Shown here one piece after another: positions 12,801 through 23,383 of a stretch of DNA of 64,000 nucleotides. A model generated the notes under the pieces. That model searched no databases. It was not told the origin of the DNA and saw only the letters and a list, made by a program, of their open reading frames with translations. How positions within the stretch are numbered: the first letter of the stretch is position 1; every line of letters begins with the position of its first letter. The translations under genes were made by a program, and so were the position numbers. This DNA comes from Kryptolebias marmoratus (lineage: Eukaryota; Chordata; Actinopteri; Cyprinodontiformes; Rivulidae): contig NC_051432.1 of assembly GCF_001649575.2 (NCBI RefSeq), positions 23,728,710 to 23,792,709 of the forward strand. Direction: 5' to 3'.

Positions 12801-15800
12801 TCCAGGCCAATGAGCTGTCAGCAGAAACCACCAACTACGAGGAGCAGGAACAGGAGCTGATGATGGTGTGCGTGGAGGAGCTCTGTAAGGGCAGCAGTCC
12901 CGTTTCTGTAACACTCACTTACGTGGGCTGCGGGTGTGTTTATCAAACTTGTTGTTTTTTTTTTTAGCGTCTGCAAACAAGCAGGTGGTGGATCTGTCGG
13001 AGGAGCTGGCCCGAAAAGTAGAGGACACTCTCCGACAGCAGGAGGAGATCAGCTCGCTGCTCGCTCAGATCGTTGACCTGCAGGCTCGATGCAAAGGGGT
13101 GAGAGGCGCAAAAACACAAACACACTCCATTTTGGTAAAAAGTGGCTTTAAGTATGAAATAACCTGAACATTAAGGCAGCTACATATGCTTACATCTTAA
13201 TTTATTTTTATTTCTTTTTTAGCTTGCCCACGAGAATGAGGAGCTGAGCCAACACCTGAGTGCCTCCAGAGAAAACGAGTTAAAACTGAAATCAGAGGTG
13301 AGTGACTTCAGCCACGTGTTTAAAGATGGAATAAAATGCTTTAAAGTTTATGCTTTAATTTAGTGTTTTTTTTATACATTTTTTGAACTCCTGAACTGCT
13401 TTCATTATGCTGACAAAAAAGAAAACCTATAATTTTATAGGAATTCATTTCAATAGATAATCTCCTGTGTGAATGCTGACACATTCCTGTTAACTTGTAA
13501 TATCATAACTCTTATTCTACATTTTAAATGATTATTCTGTTCATGTCTGCAGCTGAAGGACTTGCAGGACAAGTACTCTGAGTGTGAGGACATGCTCCAC
13601 GAGGCACTTAAGGACATTAAAAATCTGCGAAACAAGAGTTTGCCCAACAGCACAGTGCAGAGGTTCACCGCGCTGGCCTCGGTTCTCCCCATGGACTCTC
13701 TGGCAGCCGAGATCGAAGGAACCTTCCGCAAAGGTCTGGACTCCCCGACGCCTTCAGAGTACAAGTGAGTCTTCAGCAAACACTGGAAACTGCTGCTTTG
13801 GAGCCGTGAGGGTTTTCTTTAAAGGTTTTTTAAAATCTCATCAAAGGTTTTGGGGGTTTGGCGGTTATGGTTTCATACCAAACTGACTTTAAAATAAACA
13901 TTTTCTTCTATAAAGCTGCAGAAACTGTTCTGATGTTCAGAACGAGGACAGAAATGTCATGATTTAGGAACTTAAATGCATTAATAGTTTCTCTCTTTTA
14001 TAATTATTTGAACAAAGTCATATTTAGAGCGGCTTGTGCTCTGTAAAACCTGAAACTCAGCTCATCCTTCAGTAGAGGCACTTCTGAAAACTCATTTCTG
14101 CTAAACTGAAACAAAAACACCTGCTTCGTTGTGGGGAAAGCTCCTGTAAAGGTGGGATCTCATGGTGCGTTTCATTTACATCAGAACTCGTAACCGGGAA
14201 GTCAGAGTGAAGTAATTTCCCGCTTCACCGCGTTCCAGTTGTCCCACTCCATATAAAGTATGCAATACAGTTTATCTAAAGCTTGGAGTTTACTTCATTA
14301 TCCTAAAAGGTGAACAGTTTTTTTCAGCAATTGCACTAAAGTTTAGAATAAAAAAGCTAATTCAGAGGTACACTGCATGATTTGTTTTGTTTTTATTTCT
14401 TTGCTGTGAACACATTCCTCAGCTGACTTAAAGTGTTTCTTCAGAGCTTTTCTCAACCGTTTTAATTATGACTTAAGTTTGGTGAGAAACCGTAAAGGAC
14501 TGGTATATGATTAGAGCAGTAGTAAGGTTTTATTTATTTCAGGAAGCAGGTATTCTCTGTAAAATAAAGCTGCAGGGCAGGAAGGCAGAGTTCGTCAAAC
14601 GGTCATCTTATGGTTTTCTTTGAAAGTGGAATAAATTTCTCTTTTTCAGGGCTTGCTCCTGAAAGAATGAAAGGCAGAATAAATGTTATTAAAGCTGTGA
14701 TATTCTGAAGAAATGTTTAAAAGCTGAACCTCAGCACACCTTTTCTCCTGCCTCCTTCCCGTCTTCTCGTCTCTGAGTCTGACCTCCAGCTCCTCACACC
14801 TCGCCCTCCACCGCCTCTCGCTCTCCTCGTGTTTGTCTTCCTTCTGTCTCAGTGCAATCAGGGTTTGCAGATGCTCCCGTGTTAGGGCAATCATCTCTCT
14901 CCTGAAGCAGTTGGTGCGTTTTTCCCTCTTCGCCATCTCCGCTTCCTGCTCCGTGCATTTCTGCTGCAGCTTTTGGAGCTCGCTGGCGAGTTTCTTCCTT
15001 CTGACCCTTTCTCTCTTTTCCCTGACCGTCGCTTTGTGCAGCTCCGCCCGCAGCCTTCCGTTCTCTTTCTTCCTCAAAGCTTTGTCAGTTTGACAAGACT
15101 GGAAGTAATCGTCCAAATGTTTGAAAATATTTATGACGTCCACGTATTTCATCTCCAGCACCGATTTCGCGTGTCGGATTTTTCGCTCAAACCTGATCCT
15201 CGCCCGTCTCAGAAACCAGCCGACTGAGACCAGGTCGAGCAGGTTTCTTCTCGCGGTCTCCAGCGCCTGTCTGAGCAGAATCATTTCTGCATCTTCGAAT
15301 GGATTTTGGTCCGGTCGGACGGGGGGATCATCGGCATTAATTTGCTGTTGTGTCTTAAAAAACAAACAAAAACAAAACAAAACAGGACATCACTACAGAT
15401 GTAACTGATTTACAGACAAATGTGCTCCAGATTATAACCAAATTTGTTGTTTCAATCAGGAATTTATACAAATTTGTCAAAATATTTAACTTTAGTTGTC
15501 AGTACATAAAATCAGTTAGTCGTATATGGCTCACATCGTTCTTTCCATGAATTTAAAACATCTCTGTCTAAACTAGATTAACTTGTAGGCTGTGGTAAAA
15601 GTTTGTTTTCTTTTAAAAAAATAATTTAAAACCTTGTTTTCATTCAAAAAAGTGTTGGTTGCAGTGATTGAAGCACACAGACTAATAAAGTATTTTCATT
15701 TATTTAACCAAGAAGTCCCTTAAAATAAAACACTTCCAGTCAAGATGGGGCACCATTAAACAGTTACACGTAGTTAGGAAGTTACAAGCTAAAAATGACA

Positions 15801-18800
15801 AATAATATCAAACATATAAACAAAATTAAACAAGTCAGAATCAACATAAAACAAACACAAAGTCCAGCTTAAGAATAGCAGTTTCAAAATAATATAACTA
15901 TGACTTTTTTTTTACCTTTTATCATAAAAATAAACTGTGAAGTTCAGTATTAATAGAAGTAGTTTGCATTTATTATAGTCTAGTAATTTAAACATACAGT
16001 GGATAATGTATTAAGGTTCTTGGGATAGTTTAAACAAAATGTTTAAAGCAAAAAAAGCAGAAGTTGTTGAACGAGCTCATTTTTTAAAATCATTTAATTT
16101 TAAACAGATGTAATAAATCTTACCGTGTTTGTTGGTCCGCTAGCGTCCTCCATGATGGCGGCACAAAGAAGCTACGAGGAGGCAGGGAGTGAGGGAGCTG
16201 AGACGTCAGTGCGGTTAAATCTGGAAGTTTAAACTCATCACTGATTCTTTTTTTAAAAATACTGTTTTTTCTTAAACTCCTGTTTCCTTGGAGAAAAAGA
16301 AAAACAGCAAAGTGTGGAACGTGTCTTTTAAGGCAGCTAATTAAGTTTTGAGAGTCAGCCCAGTTCAAGATGGCTGCCACAGCTAACTGACCTTATGTTC
16401 CTACATGTCCTACATCTGTTTACTTTTGTCCGAGTTTAGATTGTGAATAAATGGTTTAATTTTATGGCGTCACCATTTTATTTTTGTTTTTCCTCCGACA
16501 GGAACCATCCGTGGCGCGTGTTTGAAACTGTGAAGGTGGTGAACAAGGCTGGCAGGATGCGCTCCCGGTGCCACTCACCAGGACTGCCAGGCTCCACCCC
16601 GGTGTCGGCCCGCTCCAGTCGTAACAGCACCCCCAGGACCAGCTACTACGGCTCCGACAACGCCAGCATTAACCTGGAGGACAAACCCAGCTCCACTCCG
16701 GCTCAGAAGGAGGACAACAGGTGAGGATGGCGAGCTGCATGAAGTTTGGTTTTGGATCATTTCCTATAAATATATTTGCATGCATCGTGGAACAGATATT
16801 ATTTATGGGAATCTCAGCATCTTGACTCGAAGAACTGCTGTTTCATTCCCCCACCTGCAGTGTTAGTGGGCCCAAACGCCTGGGTCAGCCAGGCACACCT
16901 GGAGGTCAGGACCTCGAGGCGGCTCTGCGCAGCCTCTCGGCCCGCCAGCAGAGCCACTCCTCAGACCGGCCCTTCTTTGACGTAGAGAGGGAACGTAAGC
17001 TCCGAGCCTTGGCTGCAAACTACAAGGAAGGAGACGGCTCCAGTGGCTTCCTGACGCCGAACGACAGCCTGGCGTCCAGCTGCACTGCGTCGACAGGCAC
17101 CAATTACTCCAACGGGAGCTCACGGCACTCCTGCGGCTCCTCGGGAGGATCCCGGTCCTACCTGCCTGACCGGCTGCAGATTGTTAAACCTCTGGAAGGT
17201 AAAAAAGCCTTAGAGCCAATGATAAATACTGGCAATTAAAGCACAAGAAATCCACGAGTAAGTCAGTTATTTGCGTTTGATTTGACTTGCATCGTAATGT
17301 GCTCCCTTTGTCATCGTCAGGCTCGGTGACTCTGCATCACTGGCAGCAGCTGGCCAAACCAAACCTGGGGGGCATTCTCCACCCGCGTCCCGGAGTCCTG
17401 ACTAAAGACTTTAAGGAGCTGGAGGTGGACGTTCAGCACGTCTACAGCCTGAACGACCTGGAGGAGGACGAACCTGACTTGTCTCAGTTCTCCGGAGCTC
17501 ATGGATTTGGTAAGGCGCACACACAATTCCTCCATTTTTGTCATTTCACCTCACCTCGCTGGATTCCCTCTAAGTTTTATCGTCACCTCCTTTTTTATTC
17601 TATTTATGGTGCAAAATTCAGCTTCATCAGCTGCTTTAGTGTCTCATAAGACGTGAATATTCCTCTAATGTGCTTCTTTCCATCTACGAACTGATAGTTT
17701 CTCCATCGGGCCCAAACCTCCCTCAGACCTCCCCCACACATACCATCACCACCTGCAAAGTCCTCCAACCCTCCCCTCTCATCCCCTCCTTCTCCAATAG
17801 GTAAGAGTTCCCACGCTGTAACAAAGACCTTTAAACTCCGATGCTGTTTGTTGGTTTTCACAGCTCTGACCAAGTCTTAAATTGTCCAATTAAAACCTGA
17901 TTTACTGCCTAAAAGGAGATGAAGGAGTTAACCTTTTTAACTGCTGTGTCATTTAAGTCCAATCAGTGTCTTTTTCCTTTCTTGACCTTTGCCCTTTACC
18001 CCTTCGTTGGCAGAAAAAGTTTGTCGGGGCTGTTTCTCCAACTCTAGACGGAGCCGTCAGGGAAAAGTAAGAACGCGGTGAAACGGCTGAACCCAGAAAT
18101 GCTGATTGATAAATATTAACAACAGAGGCAACGAACTGTGTTGGATTAAAAACCAGTGAGCACCGCTGCAGGAAAACATTTGAAATTGACTGAATTCCTG
18201 AGCTGATCTCTGGCCTGAGGGCTAAGTCACAACTGTAGACAATTTGAGTTGATAAAAAACTCAAACTGTTGTACTTTTCATTTCAGAGTTTAATATTAAA
18301 TAATTATTCAGAACAAGCTTTGTAGCTTGAGGAAAGTTAAAAGCAGTAACTTGTATCAGATGTTTCCTGTATTATTTATGTATCAGATGTGCACATTGAT
18401 GAGGAGGAAGTTTGGATTATTTCTAGGACACATTTTAAAACATGACTTTTATTCTTACCTGTTTGTGATTTAATTAAATGGGTTTTTAACTTTACCTGAT
18501 TTTGACCTGAATCATAAATCAGTTTTCCTCTCACTGTTTTACCAACAGCAGCTGAACAGACCCATTTCACGGTGCTCCCTCAACCGTGCTTCACAGTAGG
18601 AACGAGGTTTTTTACTGCCTTTTGCTCTCCGAACGCAGCGCTGTCCGAGTTTTTCCAAAAAGTTCAACTTATCTCGTCTGCTCACAGAACCTACTGACAG
18701 TGTTTGTCATCCAGGGAGTTTATGTGAATTTAAAAAAGTTCCTAAATGTTTTTTTTGGAAAGTTTTAGATTTTTTTTTATAGATTTTGTTTTTATTTTTG

Positions 18801-21745
18801 TGCAGTGGTTCTCAAACTTTTTAACTTCTGACCCCAGACTTCTGACCCCAAATATTCTTGTTTAAATACACAAACAGCTAAAAATGAGAGCATAATACAA
18901 CTAGGGCTGCAAATAACGATAATTTCAATAATCGATTAATCGGGCGATTATTTTCTCGATTATCGGTCGTCTTGGAATTCATTCATTCATTCATTCAGTC
19001 ATTCATTTTGGCCCACATAAAAAAGTTATCTGTATGTAAAGGAGTAGGTTGATGTAAAACTTTTACTACTTTCTTATTTTTAAATAAATCAATATTAATT
19101 CAATTCAACATTCTCACTTTATATACTTAGCTCTCAAGCAGAAAATAACAACAGCTTATTTACCACCCGTGTTTCACATCTCTAAAAAACTTACAACTAA
19201 ATCAATTAAACACACACACTACAAGTACCATTAAACAATTAATTACATAAATAAGTAGATGTAAATTTAGTTAAATGTTGCCTCACTCTTCACTTGCATA
19301 GAGTGACCTGACTCATGACTAAACATTACTTTGTGATGACACCGGGTGGCGCTGAAAGCAGCGTGCAGTTTCCTGTATGCTAACTGCTGCTAACAGAGCT
19401 CACAGAGCTAGTTCTGCTGCTTAACAACTTTAAGACTAAAAACAAAACCCTATTCAGCAGATTCTAACCTGCAGTGAGTAAATTATGCCCCCCAAAACGG
19501 TAATGGAGTAGCAGAAAGAAAGTTTGCAGTGAGGAAGAGGAGCCGTAGCTTCTTCATCATCATACGGAGCGGACAGAGTTTTTTTTTTTTTACGGAGCGG
19601 ACGGAGTTTGTTCCAATGACTTATATGGATAATATAATATCCATATAAGTCATTGGTTTGTTCAGATTTGACAACGCGCTGCAGGTGACGTCACCGTTTC
19701 CGCGACAACGTTAGTGATGCATAAATTGCGCGACACATTTCGATAATGAATTTTGTTGCCAACGCTTTTAATCATCGATTTTTATCGATTCGTTGTTGCA
19801 GCCCTAAATACAACACAAAAAGCTTAATCTCAGATTATAAGACTTTTTTCCATTTATGACTGTTGTTTGTATCTTTATAGTATACATCTGGTCAAAGGAA
19901 ATATTTTTAAATTGTTGATTTATTTCTGGAGATCATTTCCAGACCACCACGTTGGTGTTTTTTGACCCAAAGTTGGGTCCCGATCCCAACTTTAGGAACC
20001 ATTGTTCTGGTGGACCCGAGAACAAAGATGTTTGAGAGTTGTAGGAATAATTACAGGCGTTCAGACGCTCCCTGTAAGCTCTTATACCTCACCGAGAATG
20101 ACGCTTCCCTTAGTTTTATTCAGTTTTAGTCAGTCATTCTGTCTTTTTAATATTATTTTATTATTTATGAACTCTTTGGAAGCTTTTTATCACCTCTGTG
20201 CAGCACTCCTCCCTCTGACATCCTGCGGTGTTTTTAGCAGACTTTGTCGGTGACTCAGCTTTGCGTCTCTAACTCACGCTAACGTTCTTCCTTTGAGCTG
20301 AAACTTTCTGAGGGCTCAGTTTGTGTTCAGTAAGGGGATGAAAAGTACAGCTGTTTGTGTGTTTCATCAGATTGTCTTCAACTGAGACAAAGAGCAGATT
20401 GTTTTATCTTCTTATGGTTCAAAAACAACCAAAGATTTAGTTTCTGATCTTTCTTATATAAAAAGGAAATCTGTTCTGAGCCTCTTTACTCCTCACCTCC
20501 TGCTGAAGCTTCAGAGCTGCTAAATTTAACTTCTTATGATTAAACTCCGTGTTCGCATGATATTTTCTAATGTTTGTTGTTTAATTTTTAGCTTTTCATC
20601 CAAACAAAACATCAGGTCCTGTTTTATCACTAACACTCTCACCTTTTAATGACGAGGCACCAAACTAACCAAATTCTTCTTTTTTTATTTCTAGTTTTGT
20701 AAAAGTGTACGAATGCATGCTAGAAACACATTTTAACGTTTATTTTTGTCTTTCACCGCCGAAAGATGAAAGTGCCATGTGTCTGTTAGCAAAATATCTC
20801 CTGAAGCACGGACAGATTTAAATATAACTTTGAAAAAAGCAGTCAAGATGGACATATTCAAGATGGCCGCCACAGCCAAGTGATGTTAAAATACACAAAA
20901 ACGGCTGTAATTCAGTCAGTTTTACAGATAATAAGCTAAAGTTTGGTGTGGTAGTAGCTGAGTCATCCTCAACACATTTATTAACCAGACTCAACTACTG
21001 TCTGTTAGTAAAATATCTCATGAACCACTGAATGGATTTTAATGAAACTCTCAGGAAGTGATCATCATGTGTACATCTACAATTGATTGAGAAAAAATCG
21101 TCAAATTCAGTCGGTTTTGCAATAACTGAGCTAAAACTCGGTGTGGTAGAAGCTGAGAGTCATCCTCAGTGGACACATCTCAGCAGATCTTGCAGTGTGG
21201 AATGACAGAGCGCCTAACGGCGTCTCCAAGATGGGACCTAAACGGCTACAACCGGATGATCTCCATCTAAAACTGGCACCAAAGGTGGCGGGCGACATGC
21301 GAGGAACGTCAGGCCTTTTCATGCTTTTCACTGTTTTTATTTCTTGTTTTCCAGCCTTCACTCTTTCAACTTGCCACCTTGTCGGAACTGTGAGCTCCTG
21401 AGCTCCTCCCCCGCCTCCCACCTGCAGCCCTTCACCTCCACCTGCACCCCCGGCGGCTCCTCCTCCTCCTCGTTGGGCCTCCTGCAGCTGCTGCAGGAGC
21501 ACGGCATCTCAGCCTGCCCTCACCCACACGGCCACCTTCCACCTTCCACGCCTCCTTCACGCTCCGCTGGAGCTGGAGCTGGAGGCTCGTCCTCGGACGC
21601 CAGAAACGGGACGAGGAACGTTTTCAGCCTGAACCTGGTGGGGAAGCTGCAGAGCCTCGGCCTGCACAGGGTGGCGGCCTGGGGGATGATGAGCCGCGGC
21701 GGGAAAGAGACGGCAGACAGAGTCCAACATCCTGCAAAAGTGTGA
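838..21745 (+). CDS. hap1: Huntingtin-associated protein 1 (TRAK/Milton-family motor adaptor), 5'-partial
   Basis: Spliced CDS; exons read at 838-1071, 1237-1425, 11168-11244, 11440-11556, 11635-11729, 12579-12687, 12806-12884, 12968-13098, 13223-13297, 13553-13764, 16502-16720, 16861-17198, 17321-17509, 17698-17800 and 21355-21745 (stop TGA). All junctions are GT..AG and phases agree, giving 851 codons plus a partial first one. The N-terminal exon is Pro/Ser-rich and has no in-frame ATG, so the start lies in an upstream exon. From LCSDLPELEIVSLL through MDSLAAEIEGTFRK the protein follows the HAP1 N-terminal coiled-coil domain of TRAK/HAP1; HPWRVFETVKVVNK, RSYLPDRLQIVKPLEG and VTLHHWQQLAKPNLGGIL mark the Milton-type C-terminal half. 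The family links cargo such as mitochondria and vesicles to kinesin and dynein; HAP1 also binds huntingtin. Family membership is clear; hap1 rather than trak1/trak2 is inferred from the gast and keratin neighbours. Confidence 0.88.
1826..2250 (+). repeat. Fragment of dispersed DNA-transposon-like repeat
   Basis: Starts with CAGGGGCGGACTGGCCATCG, which I recognise as the terminus of an interspersed repeat common in fish and amphibian genomes, probably hAT-related. It is GC-richer than its surroundings. I could not find the matching opposite terminus, so this is a truncated copy and the 3' boundary is approximate. The open frames crossing it on both strands are not credible genes. Confidence 0.5.
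4735..5060. repeat. Dispersed fish repeat fragments
   Basis: The stretch around 4795-4960 (AATGCAATGATTTGCAAATC, then AAAGTTGGAACGGGGCAAC) matches my recollection of an abundant noncoding interspersed repeat of fish genomes; CACTGTGCAAAAGATTTAAA at 5006 resembles the end of another. Both are degenerate and carry no coding capacity. Class not assigned. Confidence 0.45.
7049..7059 (+). promoter_or_regulatory. hap1: TATA-like box of internal hap1 promoter
   Basis: TTATATATTAA sits in an otherwise GC-richer stretch about 180 bp upstream of the alternative ATG at 7237. A start about 30 bp downstream would leave a leader of roughly 150 nt containing an A18-type homopolymer at 7196-7213. Inferred from position only. 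Confidence 0.42.
7237..7420 (+). CDS. hap1: Alternative first coding exon of hap1
   Basis: ATG at 7237 opens a 61-codon frame that ends at a GTGAGA donor in phase 1, the same phase as the exon ending at 1425, so it splices in frame to the exon at 11168 (reading EVTQ-VLCSDRVGQ). This would give a 772-aa isoform lacking the LPELEIVSLL...YDNDDWLHTPL segment. An in-frame TGA at 7219-7221 blocks extension upstream, which fixes the start. The new N-terminus is acidic and Ser-rich (SCSTSEEEDDKSTSS) and carries a run of nine Asn encoded by an AAC/AAT triplet repeat. A TATA-like box lies about 180 bp upstream. The open frame, donor and phase match are seen directly; use as a real transcript start is inferred. 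Confidence 0.68.
7421..11167. other. hap1: hap1 intron between alternative exon and shared exon
   Basis: No coding exon, RNA gene or well-bounded repeat seen. AT-rich intronic sequence ending in a pyrimidine-rich acceptor tract (CTTCTGTCCCTCCTTCCGCAG) just before the exon at 11168. Confidence 0.5.
14646..16153 (-). CDS. Unrecognised coiled-coil protein, antisense inside a hap1 intron
   Basis: Two-exon gene on the minus strand, wholly inside the hap1 intron 13765-16501. Exon 1 (16124-16153) encodes MEDASGPTNT with a good start context (A at -3, G at +4) and a GTAAGA donor. Exon 2 (14646-15353) follows an AAG acceptor after a T-rich tract, stays in phase, and ends at TGA, giving 245 aa. After a short Pro/Asp-rich lead (DDPPVRPDQNPFEDAE) the protein is almost all charged alpha-helix; residues of roughly 70-225 look like a long coiled coil (KKENGRLRAELHKATVREKR, LASELQKLQQKCTEQEAEMA). 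No signal peptide or membrane segment. AATAAA motifs on this strand near 14528-14536 could end the transcript. A GTGTGC within the last part of the ORF could be a donor to further exons, so the C-terminus is less certain. I do not recognise the family and assign no function. Confidence 0.6.
15660..16110. repeat. AT-rich repeat-like stretch in nested-gene intron
   Basis: CATTTATTTAACCAAGAAGT followed by CCCTTAAAATAAAACAC resembles a common noncoding fish repeat (tract of the type TTTATTTAACCAGGAAGTCCC). The rest is A/T-rich with no coding signal. Boundaries approximate. Confidence 0.35.
16345..16390 (-). repeat. Short fragment of the ~230-bp interspersed repeat
   Basis: TTCAAGATGGCTGCCACAGC followed by TAACTGACC is the core of the repeat family, left as a fragment about 200 bp upstream of the nested antisense gene's start codon. 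It carries a YY1-like AAGATGGC core. Confidence 0.55.
18902..19806. mobile_element. Non-autonomous hAT element with 8-bp target duplications
   Basis: 905 bp bounded by inverted termini (left TAGGGCTGCAAATAACGATA; right reverse complement TAGGGCTGCAACAACGAATC) and flanked by perfect 8-bp direct repeats AATACAAC at 18894-18901 and 19807-19814. Eight-base duplications are the hAT hallmark. There is no transposase ORF, so it is non-autonomous. The interior has a direct repeat (ACGGAGCGGACRGAGTTT twice near 19564-19608) and a perfect 18-bp hairpin at 19613-19656. The intact target duplication suggests a fairly recent insertion. Confidence 0.85.
19613..19656. repeat. Perfect 18-bp inverted repeat with 8-base loop
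   Basis: Arms CCAATGACTTATATGGAT (19613-19630) and its exact reverse complement (19639-19656) flank AATATAAT. It lies inside the hAT element and would form a stable hairpin in single-stranded DNA or RNA. Confidence 0.85.
20776..21178 (-). repeat. Two copies of the window's ~230-bp interspersed repeat
   Basis: Two adjacent copies (about 20776-20985 and 21000-21178), inverted relative to the form that starts GACTCTCAGCTACTACCAC. Shared blocks: GTTAGCAAAATATCTC, ATGGATTTTAATGAAACT, AAGATGGCCGCCACAGCC, GGTGTGGTAGTAGCTGAG. Together they lie just upstream of the last hap1 exon. Confidence 0.72.
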
Positions 21746-22462
21746 CGCGTTCATGGATCACTCCTCCTCATTCACCACAGTGACTTTCCACAAAGCCATG
21801 AGATTCCCGTCGTGTAATCCCCGGCCCACCGCAGCAGCCGTGTCTTTAAAACAAGAAGCCACAGAATGTGTTCGTCCTGTTGTTGTGAGACATTTTCATC
21901 TCAGGACAGCCACCTGATTACCACTCACACCCACACACACTGAAAAAATGAAATCTTTTTATATTGTGTTGGTGAATGTCATTTTACGGATTCCATCACT
22001 GGTTTTAAAAACCTGAACTTATTTTTCGTGTGTTTTAGTTTCAAGGTGAAACCTCAGTTGTTTGTAAATAGTTGAATATTTAAAATACATAAAGACATGC
22101 AGTAAATGTCAAACTGTCACACTGAAGAACATCCAAATGCACTAAAACACACTCTGGTCTTCCTGCTACTTTAAAAACAGCATGTTGTTTCAAAGAAGAT
22201 GAAACCTTTGTCTGTTCTGCAGCTCATCGCCTGTGTTCATCTGAGATTTTGGACTTTCCTCGAAGCCAAACCCCGGAGACACCAAATCGTGTTTGTCGTT
22301 CTGCATCAGAGGCAGTAAATAAGGTGTTTTAGAAGCAATACCTGCAGCTCACGGCGTTCAAATCTGCTGTATTTCATGTCATCAGGGATTTCTGTTTGAT
22401 CACAATCATGCTGGGCATTCACAGGGACTTCTTAATGATGTTTGGTTGTATTTAATCATTCA

Positions 22463-22600
22463 AATAAAGCAGCATGTTTCTTTCTGAACAATCAGCTGTA
22501 GCGAAAACGAAGAGATGGTGAAGCGGTTTTATTGTTGCGTTCTGTTCCTCTGCACTAGTTACGTGTCGGTGTGTGTAAATTTTTACCACCTGTGAATAAA
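22463..22600 (+). terminator. hap1: hap1 poly(A) signals
   Basis: AATAAA at 22463-22468 and again at 22595-22600, about 720 and 850 bp after the hap1 stop codon at 21745. The second is followed by a GT-rich stretch (CGTGTCTCAGTC). The 3' UTR between holds no other feature. Confidence 0.6.
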
Positions 22601-22693
22601 AACCTTTGCATTTTCACTCAGATCGTGTCTCAGTCTGCTCCCCGCACCCAAACCAACACACTCAAAAAACCCAGTTTGAATGATTCTGCTCAT

Positions 22694-22699
22694 TTTATT
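22694..22699 (-). terminator. gast: gast poly(A) signal
   Basis: AATAAA on the minus strand, 106 bp past the gast stop codon. It lies only about 95 bp from the distal hap1 signal on the opposite strand, so the two transcripts end nearly face to face. Confidence 0.65.
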
Positions 22700-22804
22700 A
22701 ATGTATTTATAACCTTACAGGGGGGTCAAACCTTCCCTTTCTGTACAGTCTGAGCTAAAAAAAACGAAACGGTGACGCCGAGCCCCTCCGCCCGTCTGCC
22801 TGCC

Positions 22805-23339
22805 TCATTCAGCATCCCGCCGTCCGAAGTCCACCCAGCCCTGGTAGTCCCGGTCCGACATGCAGTTGGAGTTCATCACCTCTGTGAACAAACCAGTCCT
22901 AGATGAACACATGAGACTTCAGTCTGAGCACATCTCCACACGTGAAGCCACACAACCGTCTCCTACTGAGTCACTTCAAGGAAACCTTCAAATCTTTATC
23001 AGTAAAAAGAGGAATAATAATAAAAATAAATTTCATCACATCATAATATAAACAGTTCGTTGTTCTAACAGCATCTTTCCTCACTTTATAATGTTATACT
23101 TTTATGGTTTTGTTAGAAAACATAGATCACGTCTTATTAAACAGTATTTTCATGTTATTATACTTTTTTATGACACAAAACTTCACATAATCACAACACT
23201 TACATTATATTAATGTAAAACATTAATAAACACCTGTCATTATAAAGTGAAATATAGATTGTTTAGAATGATACAGATTCACTTTATTATGAGACTCTTT
23301 GTCTTTTTACTTTTATGCTTCTGTAAGAAAAAGTCACAA

Positions 23340-23383
<44 letters not shown>

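Larger units (their letters stand above)
18804..20010. mobile_element. Outer hAT-like element, interrupted
   Basis: The left end CAGTGGTTCTCAAACTTTTT and the right end (reverse complement begins CAATGGTTCCTAAAGTTGGG) form imperfect inverted termini of the kind found on Charlie-type hAT elements. Flanks TTTTTGTG and TTCTGGTG match at six of eight positions, consistent with a decayed 8-bp target duplication. A second element (18902-19806) is inserted inside it. No transposase frame remains. Nesting shows this element is the older. Confidence 0.5.

Noticed and set aside
13450..13779. 109-aa minus-strand frame
   Set aside because: Shadow of the hap1 exon 13553-13764, whose sense frame has clear family homology and matching splice phases.
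838..21745. Calling the first gene trak1 or trak2
   Set aside because: The protein fits the whole TRAK/HAP1 family, but gast and type I keratins as neighbours favour hap1. A phylogeny would decide.
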